The notes beneath the pieces are model-generated. The model did not search any database, was not told the DNA's origin, and saw only the letters and a list, made by a program, of their open reading frames with translations. Made by a program: the position numbers and the translations under genes. From the NCBI GenBank assembly GCA_027296025.1, contig JAPUJU010000175.1, forward strand, positions 1-5,675: DNA of 5,675 bases, written 5' to 3'. Source of the DNA: a bacterium. Lineage in GTDB: Bacteria > Krumholzibacteriota > Krumholzibacteriia > WVZY01. Below, in pieces: positions 1 through 5,675 of the stretch; within the stretch, counting starts at the first letter, position 1, and the number at the start of each line of letters is the position of its first letter.

Positions 1-68
1 CCTTTATTAATTCCGCCCGCCGCCCTCGCCCAGTCCAAGGGCATGGCCGTGCAGGGCCTCAAAACGCC

Positions 69-87
69 GCGCCCAGCCGCGGGGCGC
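69..87 (-). terminator. GC-rich stem-loop downstream of the SRPBCC remnant, possible weak terminator
   Basis: Six perfect pairs (GCGCCC with GGGCGC, 82-87 with 69-74) close a 7-nt loop. On the minus strand the stem is followed after four bases by TTTT (61-64). It sits just past the stop codon of the small gene remnant at 94-228. The T-run is short and separated from the stem, so this is only a candidate terminator. Such pairings are also easy to find by chance in this very GC-rich stretch. Confidence 0.25.
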
Positions 88-93
88 CACAGG

Positions 94-228
94 TCAGCCG
101 CCGCAAGCCGATTTGAATGCCTGCTCAAAAATGACGACCCAACCCTTGCCGTAACTAGCACGAAACATCACGAATGCCTTTTCTTGACTGCATGGAACTT
201 CAATTGTTTTGATAATCGGATCAAGCAT
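94..228 (-). pseudogene. Internally deleted AHSA1/SRPBCC-family gene remnant (44 codons)
   Basis: This short minus-strand ORF runs from ATG at 228 to TGA at 94. A ribosome-binding sequence (AGAGG) lies six bases upstream of the ATG. Residues 1-22 (starting MLDPIIKTIEVPCSQEKAF) look like the beginning of bacterial AHSA1/SRPBCC proteins, where a short strand is followed by 'CSxEKAFxxF'. Residues 23-44 (RASYGKGWVVIFEQAFKSAC, then GG and stop) look like the very end of the same proteins, where a 'GYGxGWxxIFExxxKxAC' helix closes the helix-grip fold. The family is usually about 145-155 residues long, so roughly 100 central codons, forming the sheet and ligand pocket, are absent while the frame is kept. 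A functional hydrophobic-ligand fold is therefore unlikely. It lies 98 bases past the stop of the barrel gene, on the same strand. Family assignment is from remembered family patterns, not an alignment. A genuine microprotein is the alternative. Confidence 0.55.
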
Positions 229-326
229 TATGTTCCTCTATTCGTTTTTCATTTGTCGCCCAAATTTCAGCGGCAATTTCACCCGGATCCCCGGGCGCAG
301 TTCCGACCACCCAAGGTTTCAGCACG

Positions 327-1391
327 CTAGAAGTACCACGCGATCGTCAGTGCGGTCGCCGTCACGCTCGGGCCACCCTGGTTGATTTCGGGAATGTGCC
401 CAAGGTCGGCAGCTAATCGGAATTTGGGGCTTCCGAACTGTATACCGATGCCCCATGTTTCGGACCGCACCTTGCCGCCGACACCGTCGTCCAGCCATCC
501 CATGCGGAAGTTGAACGTATTTATGAGGCGTGCTTCGATACCAATCGATGAGCCCAGCGGTGGGTTTTCAGGACCGCTACCGAGGTTGGTTTCTCTTTGC
601 ATGGCGCGGCCGACGATCTCCGCGTTGAGGTAAACTTCCAGCATGGATATGCCGCTCTGGCCCCGCGTAAACGTTTTTTCGGTTCTGAACACCAGACTCA
701 CGCCCACGCGAGCCTCGGTGGGGAGTTCAGACGTCACCGAATCTGCCTTCGCGTCGTTGCCTGCATTGAGAATGCTGGCCCCGACGCTTGTGGTCAGACT
801 GCTGTAGCCGATGTCGAACGTTCCGCCAATGTAGGCCCCGACGTCGTACGCAACGACCGTCGTCTTCTGATCGAAGGAGCCGAACTTGAGCCACACGGGT
901 TTGACTGCGCCGCCGATACCGAAATCAAAACGCTTGGTGCCCAATCCCAAGGCAAGGGCCAGGTTCAAATACCGGTCGCTTGTCTCGACGTTGTTGTCGG
1001 GTGGCGGTTTGCTCGAATCCTGGTGAGTGTCGACCTGATCGGCGTACCACAAGCCGGTGGAGATATACATGTCCGTTGACTGCCCGACAGCAAATCGAAA
1101 TCTCGAAGCGCCTCCGGCGTTGAAAAAGTCGAGCTCGTCGAACCAGTTCTGCGTCTCCGCACTGAACTCGAAGCCACCCAGAGCGAGCATGTTGGCCGGG
1201 TTGTAGTAGATAGTCGCCGCAACGGTTCCGTCGGCTACGCCACCCCAGCCCATACCGAGATTGCGCGTCCCGAATGGTTTCGCGAGAAGGCCCTCGAGAT
1301 CGGGGACTTTCGGGAGGGAAGCCTGACCGAATGCACTCGAGCAGACACATGCAGTAAGAAGTGCGAAAAGAATAAGCTGTCGTCGAAACAT
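327..1391 (-). CDS. PorV/PorQ-like outer-membrane beta-barrel protein
   Basis: A 354-residue exported protein. Residues 1-24 form a signal peptide: MFRR, a hydrophobic core, then SSAFGQA, with cleavage likely around residues 22-24. An LTAC lipobox-like motif (residues 12-15) lies inside the core, so lipidation is not excluded. The mature N-terminus has GTRNLGMG (41-48) and YYNPA (62-66), the conserved opening of PorV/PorQ/UPF0164 and FadL-like barrels (A-R-x-x-GMGG...A-x-x-NPA). Alternating aromatic/glycine beta-strands follow to a terminal AWYF, a beta-signal ending in Phe as in other outer-membrane barrels. PorV itself is the T9SS shuttle that recognises C-terminal sorting domains, but phyla of this type carry many paralogues, so a specific role is inference. 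The frame also opens at ATG 1418, but that start has no ribosome site and lies only a few bases past the predicted transcription start. ATG 1391 follows GGAGG (1404-1408, spacing 12) and gives a cleaner signal peptide. Confidence 0.75.
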   Translation of the reverse strand: MFRRQLILFALLTACVCSSAFGQASLPKVPDLEGLLAKPFGTRNLGMGWGGVADGTVAATIYYNPANMLALGGFEFSAETQNWFDELDFFNAGGASRFRFAVGQSTDMYISTGLWYADQVDTHQDSSKPPPDNNVETSDRYLNLALALGLGTKRFDFGIGGAVKPVWLKFGSFDQKTTVVAYDVGAYIGGTFDIGYSSLTTSVGASILNAGNDAKADSVTSELPTEARVGVSLVFRTEKTFTRGQSGISMLEVYLNAEIVGRAMQRETNLGSGPENPPLGSSIGIEARLINTFNFRMGWLDDGVGGKVRSETWGIGIQFGSPKFRLAADLGHIPEINQGGPSVTATALTIAWYF

Positions 1392-1403
1392 GCGTATCGT
1401 ATA

Positions 1404-1408
1404 CCTCC
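1404..1408 (-). promoter_or_regulatory. Ribosome binding site deciding the barrel-gene start
   Basis: GGAGG on the minus strand lies 12 bases before ATG 1391 and inside the longer frame that would begin at 1418. No comparable site precedes 1418. The spacing is slightly long, but no other start codon lies nearer, so 1391 is preferred. Confidence 0.5.
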
Positions 1409-1428
1409 AGTTCAGCATCGACGCGCAT

Positions 1429-1437
1429 ACTATACCA
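1429..1437 (-). promoter_or_regulatory. Candidate extended -10 promoter of the barrel gene
   Basis: On the minus strand TGG precedes TATAGT (hexamer at 1429-1434), giving an extended -10 form (TGnTATAnT-like). No good -35 box is visible at the usual distance. Transcription would start near 1422, about 30 bases before ATG 1391 and just ahead of its ribosome site. The element overlaps one arm of the 11-bp inverted repeat (1432-1442), so a regulator binding the repeat could affect this promoter. Confidence 0.35.
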
Positions 1438-1442
1438 TACGG
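1432..1442 (+). repeat. Left arm of an 11-bp perfect inverted repeat
   Basis: ATACCATACGG on the plus strand is the exact reverse complement of CCGTATGGTAT at 1664-1674. The pairing stops at both ends of the arm. The arms are 221 bases apart in the gene-free stretch between the barrel and sulfotransferase genes. I see no convincing target-site duplication outside them. Confidence 0.5.
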
Positions 1443-1663
1443 CTCATGTAGAAAACCGCTTGATTGTGAAGGGGCAACAAGCTTGCCTCGTGCTTCTATT
1501 CAAAAAACGAGAGAAACGTGCCCGTAAGCTCCGCAAGGGGAGTTCAAAGTAACTCCTACCGACATGGACATGCATTCGGCAGTCCTCATTCCAGCTGGAG
1601 TGACACCCCGACTTAATACCGAACCTGTCCATGGAATTTCCGAATATGTGACTAGGTGAATAC

Positions 1664-1674
1664 CCGTATGGTAT
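1664..1674 (+). repeat. Right arm of the 11-bp perfect inverted repeat
   Basis: CCGTATGGTAT pairs perfectly with 1432-1442. The sequence between the arms (1443-1663) has no convincing gene. It holds only small stem-loops such as GGAGTT/AACTCC at 1539-1556. It could be a spaced operator pair, a decayed miniature element or chance. Confidence 0.5.
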
Positions 1675-1743
1675 CAGAGGTGTTAGCGTATCGCAAGTAT
1701 TGCTCTGTCAGGCTCCCGGGGAGATCAATCATCCTCACGTACA

Positions 1744-1775
1744 AACGCCCTTCGACGGAGTCGCCGAAGGGCGTT
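1744..1775 (-). terminator. Strong hairpin after the sulfotransferase gene, terminator-like
   Basis: AACGCCCTTCG (1744-1754) pairs perfectly over 11 bp with CGAAGGGCGTT (1765-1775) around a 10-base loop. It begins 27 bases past the stop codon of the sulfotransferase gene, the usual terminator position. On the minus strand the stem is followed by TGTACGTG and not by a U-run. It may therefore terminate without the classical U-tract, depend on a factor, or mainly protect the mRNA 3' end. Confidence 0.6.
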
Positions 1776-1802
1776 GCGTAGAAATTCGGGTTTATTCCGG
1801 GC

Positions 1803-4163
1803 TTATTTGATCATCACCATCTTGCGCGTCAGAGTCTGCGTACCCACCGTCAAGCGATAGAAGTACACACCGGAGCTCACCTGGTTGCCGGCGTCGTCGT
1901 GCCCGTCCCAGGTGACTTCCTTCGCTCCGGCAGGCATGTTTTCCTGCACGAGCGTTCGTACGAGACGGCCACCAGCATCGTAGACCATCAGTTCGACGAA
2001 ACCTGCCTCCGGCAGCTGGTATGAAATCACCGTCTTCGGGTTGAACGGGTTGGGATGGTTCTGCCCGAGCGTGAGCGAGCGTACCGGTGTGGTCACGCGT
2101 GTCGTCTGTGACATGAGCTCCGAGCCGTCGGCGAGCACGACCCCCAGTGTATAGGAGTAGTCCTTCCCGGCGTCCGTGCCTGCGTCCATGTAGCGGCGCT
2201 GGGCAACGCCGATCAGTCCGCCCGGGTTGATAACAACCGGTTGGTCGTCGCCGTGCCTACGGTAGATGTTGAACCCCTGAATGTCTTCATCGGAGAGGAT
2301 ATCCCAGCGCAGGTCGACCCCATCGACGTCGGACGCTGCGGAGAAACCGATGATGAAAACAGGTACCGTCGGATCGATGAAGACTTCCTCTTCGTTCGAA
2401 TACGGGCTTTCGTTGCCGAGGCTATCCTTCGACGTCACACGGAAGTAGTATGTCACGTTGTCGTCCAGCGTACCGGTCGTCCACAGGTTTTCCGTCGTCG
2501 TGGCAACGAGGGTAGTGGGATTGGGCGACGTGTCCTGGAAGATGCAATACTCGGCTACGTCTTCATCGCCGAACTTAACGAAGTTGAGAGTGGCTTCATG
2601 CTGCATTTCGTTGACCGTGATCCACAGATACGGGGCTGCAGCAACCGCGCCGACCCACGTGTCGCGGAAACCGCGGTACGTCGTAGCGGCTGGCATTTCC
2701 ATCTCCCATACAACTGTGCCTGCGTTGTCGATCTCGGTAATAACGCGCCGATTGCCCCACGAGATGACCGCATTGCCGTTTGACTGACGGCGCACGCTGC
2801 CGGTAAAGGGAGAGAAAATCACCGGAGTGCGACGATACTCAAATACCTGTGTAGCGGTCTTCGTTCCAGTTTCGACGAGGGAGTATTCCACCGCGCGCGA
2901 TTCCTGCGGCATGCTGTCGTTACCGTTGTCGTAGATGCTGATGTTCCCACTGGGCAGCCGGCGAGCGTCATGCTGGCGGGTGAAGAATGTTCCCCCCGCC
3001 GTCATCGTAAACTCGTTGGCGTTGCCACCGAGACGCCACATGATGGCGCCGGTCGTACTGTTGATCTTGGTGACCTCGTTCAGATTCCGGTTCGAGATGA
3101 TCCAGTTTCCGTCGGTATCGACTTCGATAGAGTTGCCGTGTATGTAGTCGATGCGGGCAGAGAGCAGGTCGTTCTGACTGTCGGTAATCGGGATAAAGTC
3201 CCAGCTTCGCCACTGGAAGACGACGTTGTGCGCCGGGTCCATTTCCTGCAGGACGAGACCGATGACGGTCGCGTTCGGGTCGCCGCCGGTGACGATCACG
3301 CTCATATCGACGGGCTGCGGGTCGTAGATCATGAAGATCGCGTTTCCGCTCGGAAGATGGATAAACTCATGGAAATCGGTATCGGCCTCATATCCGTTTC
3401 CGGCTAGGTACTCGTCGATGACAGTGTACGTGTTGTCCATCAGGTAGGCCTTCGAACGCGGTAGAATCACGTCGTTGGTCGGGTTACGCTCGAAGAATGT
3501 AAGCTGGCCACTCAAGTTCTTCTTGAAATCCGTTACACGGAAGTCACGTTCCTCGAAGAAGCATAAAAGCCCGTTGTTGTCCATGATCGCGAGCCAGGTG
3601 CCGGGCGCAAAAAACACGAAACCCGGTGCGGAGCTCGTGTTGACGTTAATGTTGAAGTTAGGAAAACCCGCGGGCGGGGGAAGGCCACCAGGAGTCCGCG
3701 CCATTTTACCCTTGAGATCTTTCCTGGCCGTAGGGGAATCCGTCCATTCATCGTCACCATAGCAATCGCACTCAGGCACCTCGCTTTGTAGATTCCTCGT
3801 CTTTGGCGATACCGTGAACTGGTACGTCGCCGCTTCGTTTTCCAATCCAACCGATACCGATACGACTTCGCCCGGGGTAAACTTCTGGTAAGGGCGAAAA
3901 ATCATCGCTGTCTTGTCGCGGGTCCGGATCCATTCACCGGTGTGAAGGCCACTGGACGTGCCGGACACCGTCAACGCGGGAAAATCACCAGTCGACGGCA
4001 GGGGTGTGCGCAGTCTGAACGTCAACGTGGTGCCCTTGTTTACCAGGATTGCGCCGGGACGCGGCGACATATAAAGAAAGTGGTCGTCCACTTTGCTGGC
4101 AGACGACACGCTGGGGACTACCGCGAGGAGAACCGCGACCAGGAGAACATGGACGAATCGCAT
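1803..4163 (-). CDS. Secreted arylsulfotransferase-like protein with FN3 modules and T9SS sorting domain
   Basis: A 786-residue protein. Residues 1-22 are a signal peptide (cleavage near SVSSA-SKV). Residues 24-120 form an Ig-like beta domain. About 165-500 is a beta-propeller of the bacterial arylsulfate sulfotransferase type, which moves sulfate between phenolic compounds without PAPS. Judged against E. coli AssT, the active site is retained: H265 (DFHEF), H342 (DYIHGNSI), R359 (ISNRN) and H398 (TRQHDARRLPSGN), the last being the expected sulfated histidine. About 510-597 and 600-692 are fibronectin type III-like modules. Residues 695-786 are a Por secretion system (T9SS) C-terminal domain: QNHPNPFNP (701-709), VYDAGGRLVRTL, TWDGHDDAGNQVSSGVYFYRL and a final KMVMIK. 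The protein is thus predicted to cross the inner membrane by Sec, cross the outer membrane by T9SS, and be surface-bound or released. Start 4163 has GGAGG six bases upstream (within 4169-4174). A promoter lies at 4251-4280. The real sulfate donor and acceptor are unknown. The propeller could also be a non-enzymatic relative, but the intact catalytic set argues against that. Confidence 0.85.
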   Translation of the reverse strand: MRFVHVLLVAVLLAVVPSVSSASKVDDHFLYMSPRPGAILVNKGTTLTFRLRTPLPSTGDFPALTVSGTSSGLHTGEWIRTRDKTAMIFRPYQKFTPGEVVSVSVGLENEAATYQFTVSPKTRNLQSEVPECDCYGDDEWTDSPTARKDLKGKMARTPGGLPPPAGFPNFNINVNTSSAPGFVFFAPGTWLAIMDNNGLLCFFEERDFRVTDFKKNLSGQLTFFERNPTNDVILPRSKAYLMDNTYTVIDEYLAGNGYEADTDFHEFIHLPSGNAIFMIYDPQPVDMSVIVTGGDPNATVIGLVLQEMDPAHNVVFQWRSWDFIPITDSQNDLLSARIDYIHGNSIEVDTDGNWIISNRNLNEVTKINSTTGAIMWRLGGNANEFTMTAGGTFFTRQHDARRLPSGNISIYDNGNDSMPQESRAVEYSLVETGTKTATQVFEYRRTPVIFSPFTGSVRRQSNGNAVISWGNRRVITEIDNAGTVVWEMEMPAATTYRGFRDTWVGAVAAAPYLWITVNEMQHEATLNFVKFGDEDVAEYCIFQDTSPNPTTLVATTTENLWTTGTLDDNVTYYFRVTSKDSLGNESPYSNEEEVFIDPTVPVFIIGFSAASDVDGVDLRWDILSDEDIQGFNIYRRHGDDQPVVINPGGLIGVAQRRYMDAGTDAGKDYSYTLGVVLADGSELMSQTTRVTTPVRSLTLGQNHPNPFNPKTVISYQLPEAGFVELMVYDAGGRLVRTLVQENMPAGAKEVTWDGHDDAGNQVSSGVYFYRLTVGTQTLTRKMVMIK

Positions 4164-4168
4164 CAGTT

Positions 4169-4174
4169 ACCTCC
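4169..4174 (-). promoter_or_regulatory. Strong ribosome binding site with a complementary anti-SD stretch upstream
   Basis: GGAGGT on the minus strand lies 5-6 bases before ATG 4163 and fixes that start. The leader contains an exact complement, ACCTCC, at 4192-4197. The two could form a 6-bp stem around a 17-base loop and hide the site. Whether they do so is inference. Confidence 0.7.
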
Positions 4175-4250
4175 GTGATGTGAAGCGGCCGGGAGGTGGC
4201 AAGCCAGCGGCGCGCTCAAGTCATACTCAAGGTTGCACGAGTAAGCCGTT

Positions 4251-4280
4251 ATTATATCACACAATCGACAAGAAGAACAA
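4251..4280 (-). promoter_or_regulatory. Sigma70-type promoter of the sulfotransferase gene
   Basis: On the minus strand there is a perfect TATAAT -10 box (4251-4256), preceded by TGA to make an extended -10. A moderate -35 box TTGTTC (4275-4280) lies 18 bases further upstream. Transcription would start near 4244, leaving a leader of about 80 bases before ATG 4163. This is the best promoter-like signal I see in the window and suggests the gene is transcribed independently of the gene to its right. Confidence 0.6.
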
Positions 4281-4440
4281 CCTCGAACTTCTCAGGTCCG
4301 TGTCGACGAGCCGCGCGCCGACGCTCGGTACTGACCAGTAGTGCCTGCTCCTATGGCATTGGCTTGGCAGTAGAATCACTTCAACCCGATTTAGGGTGAG
4401 GGTTTTGTGCTGGTTCTGTACGGGATGTGTCGCTATCCGT

Positions 4441-4493
4441 AGTGGACGTCTCTTAACGGCTGACGCGGGTTCGATTCCCGCCGGCCTCCACCA
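4441..4493 (+). ncRNA. Orphan 3' end of a tmRNA or tRNA (T-arm, acceptor strand, CCA)
   Basis: GCGGG-TTCGATT-CCCGC (4465-4481) is a perfect 5-bp T-stem with a canonical 7-base T-loop. It is followed by CGGCCTCC, A and CCA (4482-4493). The run GACGCGGGTTC...CCCGCC...TCCACCA is very like the 3' end of bacterial tmRNA (ssrA), which ends GGACGCGGGTTC...CCCGCCxGCTCCACCA. The matching 5' strand (GGAGGCCG-like) and the tmRNA 5' consensus TTCGACGGG are absent from 4164-4464, and no D-arm or anticodon arm fits. The 3' acceptor strand is 8 bases instead of 7, as if one C had been added; tRNA-Sec also has an 8-bp acceptor, but its other parts are not here. The upstream boundary at 4441 is approximate. 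The best reading is a 3' fragment, such as the duplicate left when an element integrates into the end of a tmRNA or tRNA gene. Confidence 0.55.
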
Positions 4494-4553
4494 GTCTTTT
4501 TCTGCACTTATGCCGGAACGGCTCTGAGGTCAGCTTAGCACGATCACCACGGC
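4494..4553. other. Short gap between the tRNA-like end and the LssY-like gene
   Basis: A T-rich run (GTCTTTTTC, 4494-4502) directly follows the CCA and could be the remains of the RNA gene's terminator. A 9-bp imperfect pairing (4520-4528 with 4553-4561, one G-U pair) includes the stop codon of the neighbouring minus-strand gene. It has a 24-base loop and no U-tract, so it is not a convincing terminator. Confidence 0.3.
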
Positions 4554-5675
4554 TCAGGGCCCGGGAGTGATACACGTGGCTTCGGAGCGGAAGGTCTTCT
4601 TGCCGCGAGTACCCACCTTGAGCTTGACCTCGAGCGACTCGGTTCCGCTCGCTTGCGGAGCGATGCGTTCGATATCGAACGTGACCCGGGCGTTCTTACG
4701 GTCCAGGTTGCCCTTCTGTTTGTCGCGCACCGTCGCCAAAAACGGATCGCCGATCGGCACGGGCGGAAATTGGGTGATGTCGACCGGCGTGACGGTCAGA
4801 ATTCCTGCGATGTTGGAGTCGTACTCGTAGTGGCCGGATTTTTTCACGCGCACGGTTTTTCGCAAGTCCAGGGTGCCCTCGGCGAAAACAAAATCCAACG
4901 GTCCCTCACTGCAAAAGGGCATGGGTATGAACTGACTGAACTGGACCGTGAACTCCTCAGTGATCCTCTCGGCCCTCACACGCGTTTTCTTGGCCAGATG
5001 AAGGACCGTCCCCTCGCCGTCCGACGGAATGGGAACCGGCGCGGTCACCGCACCGGGTGGAAGGCCGCACGCCACCTTCAGTGCCTCTGGCATCCCGTTG
5101 TAAATCGGAACCGGGATTTCCCGGTAGGTTGGTGCCTGGTTGATAACCCCTGTCGAGGCGGGTGGACGCTTCGGATCGAGAAGCCCGCTCCGTATCAGAT
5201 CCGCGACCACGATCCGTTCGGCGAGTTCCCAGCAAACGACTTGGTGTTCGGCCGTGCCGGGTATCGTTATCTCGAAATGTGCGTTTCCCAACGTCCATTC
5301 CCCGCGCTTGCCAAATCGCTTCTCGGCCCGGAAGAGTCGCAGGTGAAAGCGTACGGGAGAGTAAGCCCCCAGTTGCAGTTGCACGACGCCACCTATCCAT
5401 CCTTCTCCTTTCGCATACCCGGTTTGCACGTTGCCTATTGCGTCGGACCAGGTTGCGTTGAACGGAAACACCGGAGGAAACCCGAAGGCCGTCCGGTCTC
5501 CATCCAGAGCCAGAAGCGCGGCCCGGATCTCTGTTGGATCGGCACGCCCGACGAACACGAGGTTGATGGGATCCTGAGGATTGCCGTTGAAGTTCGTTCC
5601 GGTGTACGGCCAGAACTTCAATTTCTTGCGATCCCAAACGAGTTCAACGAGACCGTCGGGTTGCTGGGGTTTGCT
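4554..5675 (-). CDS. LssY C-terminal-like domain protein with beta-rich extension (5' end outside window)
   Basis: The frame is open from the window edge to TGA at 4554, giving 373 visible residues. The TTG at 5621 that could be read as a start is better read as an internal Leu, because 18 in-frame codons precede it without a stop, it has no ribosome site, and the sequence around it is typical coding. In visible numbering, DPINLVFVG (35-43) is followed by FHLRLFR (110-116) and a conserved-looking block EHQVVCWELAERIVVADLIRSGLL (143-166). The order 'DPxNLVxVG', 'HLRLxR' and a closing 'H...DL..SG' resembles the LssY C-terminal domain, a family of unknown biochemistry. About 220-373 is a separate beta-rich region with VTPVD, PPVPIGDPF, RIAPQ and VGTRGKKTF stretches, which I do not recognise. 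Four cysteines are spread through the protein (148, 203, 255, 368). No membrane segment is visible. Function is not inferred. Confidence 0.6.
   Translation of the reverse strand, partial: SKPQQPDGLVELVWDRKKLKFWPYTGTNFNGNPQDPINLVFVGRADPTEIRAALLALDGDRTAFGFPPVFPFNATWSDAIGNVQTGYAKGEGWIGGVVQLQLGAYSPVRFHLRLFRAEKRFGKRGEWTLGNAHFEITIPGTAEHQVVCWELAERIVVADLIRSGLLDPKRPPASTGVINQAPTYREIPVPIYNGMPEALKVACGLPPGAVTAPVPIPSDGEGTVLHLAKKTRVRAERITEEFTVQFSQFIPMPFCSEGPLDFVFAEGTLDLRKTVRVKKSGHYEYDSNIAGILTVTPVDITQFPPVPIGDPFLATVRDKQKGNLDRKNARVTFDIERIAPQASGTESLEVKLKVGTRGKKTFRSEATCITPGP

Noticed and set aside
4..93. In-frame continuation past the TGA of the SRPBCC remnant for 28 more codons, ending in two TAA codons, suggesting readthrough or selenocysteine
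   Set aside because: The TGA follows the expected C-terminal end of the family. The extra residues are low-complexity (HGHALGLGEGGGRN) and GC-rich DNA is often open by chance. No selenocysteine element is evident.
285..295. GGATCCCCGGG resembles a cloning-vector polylinker
   Set aside because: The match is only 11 bases and the flanks do not continue as polylinker, so it is coincidental in GC-rich DNA.
43..330. A 95-codon open frame on the plus strand
   Set aside because: Composition and sequence are not protein-like and there is no ribosome site. The minus strand of the same interval carries the SRPBCC remnant, which explains the coding signal better.
1444..1632. A 62-codon minus-strand open frame between the two main genes
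   Set aside because: No ribosome site, no recognisable protein pattern, and it ends inside small stem-loops; treated as chance.
2241..2783. Long plus-strand open frames opposite the sulfotransferase and other genes
   Set aside because: They are antisense shadows of strongly supported minus-strand genes, a usual effect of GC-rich codon use.
4164..4493. A complete tmRNA gene filling the intergenic space, since its length (about 330 bases) is close to typical
   Set aside because: The 5' acceptor strand and the TTCGACGGG consensus are absent, and there is no tag-peptide frame. CTGGTTCTGTACGGGA at 4410-4425 is only a loose resemblance and is far too close to the 3' end.
4494..4560. A two-piece (permuted) tmRNA with the coding piece after the acceptor piece
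   Set aside because: No 5' acceptor-like strand or tag frame follows the CCA before the next gene.
1..5675. CRISPR arrays, insertion sequences or transposase genes
   Set aside because: No regularly spaced direct repeats, no transposase-like protein and no paired terminal repeats with target duplications were seen.

Overview
The window is GC-rich bacterial DNA. Its genes carry FCB-type secretion features: a Por secretion system (type IX, T9SS) C-terminal sorting domain with a QNHPNPFNP motif, and a PorV/PorQ-like outer-membrane barrel. This fits the Bacteroidetes/Chlorobi-related candidate phyla in which such sorting domains are common (for example Eisenbacteria, Latescibacterota, Zixibacteria, Krumholzibacteriota). 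The phylum cannot be fixed from this sequence. All recognisable protein genes lie on the minus strand, so the reading order is right to left.

Layout from the right. 5675-4554 is the 3' part of a gene whose start lies outside the window. Its first half resembles an LssY C-terminal-like domain and its second half is an unrecognised beta-rich module. 4553-4164 is an intergenic region. On the plus strand it holds an orphan T-arm plus acceptor strand ending in CCA (a tRNA or, more likely, tmRNA 3' end without its 5' half). On the minus strand it holds a good sigma70-type promoter and a strong ribosome binding site for the next gene. 4163-1803 encodes a 786-residue secreted arylsulfotransferase-like protein with all four expected catalytic residues, two fibronectin type III-like modules and a T9SS sorting domain. 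A perfect 11-bp hairpin follows its stop codon. 1802-1392 is intergenic, with an 11-bp inverted repeat, one arm of which overlaps the predicted promoter of the next gene. 1391-327 encodes a PorV/PorQ-like barrel protein. 228-94 is a 44-codon gene remnant that joins the N-terminal and C-terminal ends of an AHSA1/SRPBCC protein, with the middle missing. 1-93 holds only a GC-rich stem-loop.

Functionally, the sulfotransferase is a predicted T9SS cargo, and the barrel belongs to the family that includes the T9SS shuttle PorV. They are probably separate transcripts, because a terminator-like hairpin and a separate promoter candidate lie between them. The points most worth a second look are the internally deleted SRPBCC gene, the orphan tRNA/tmRNA 3' end (a possible integration scar), and the exported, surface-sorted sulfotransferase.
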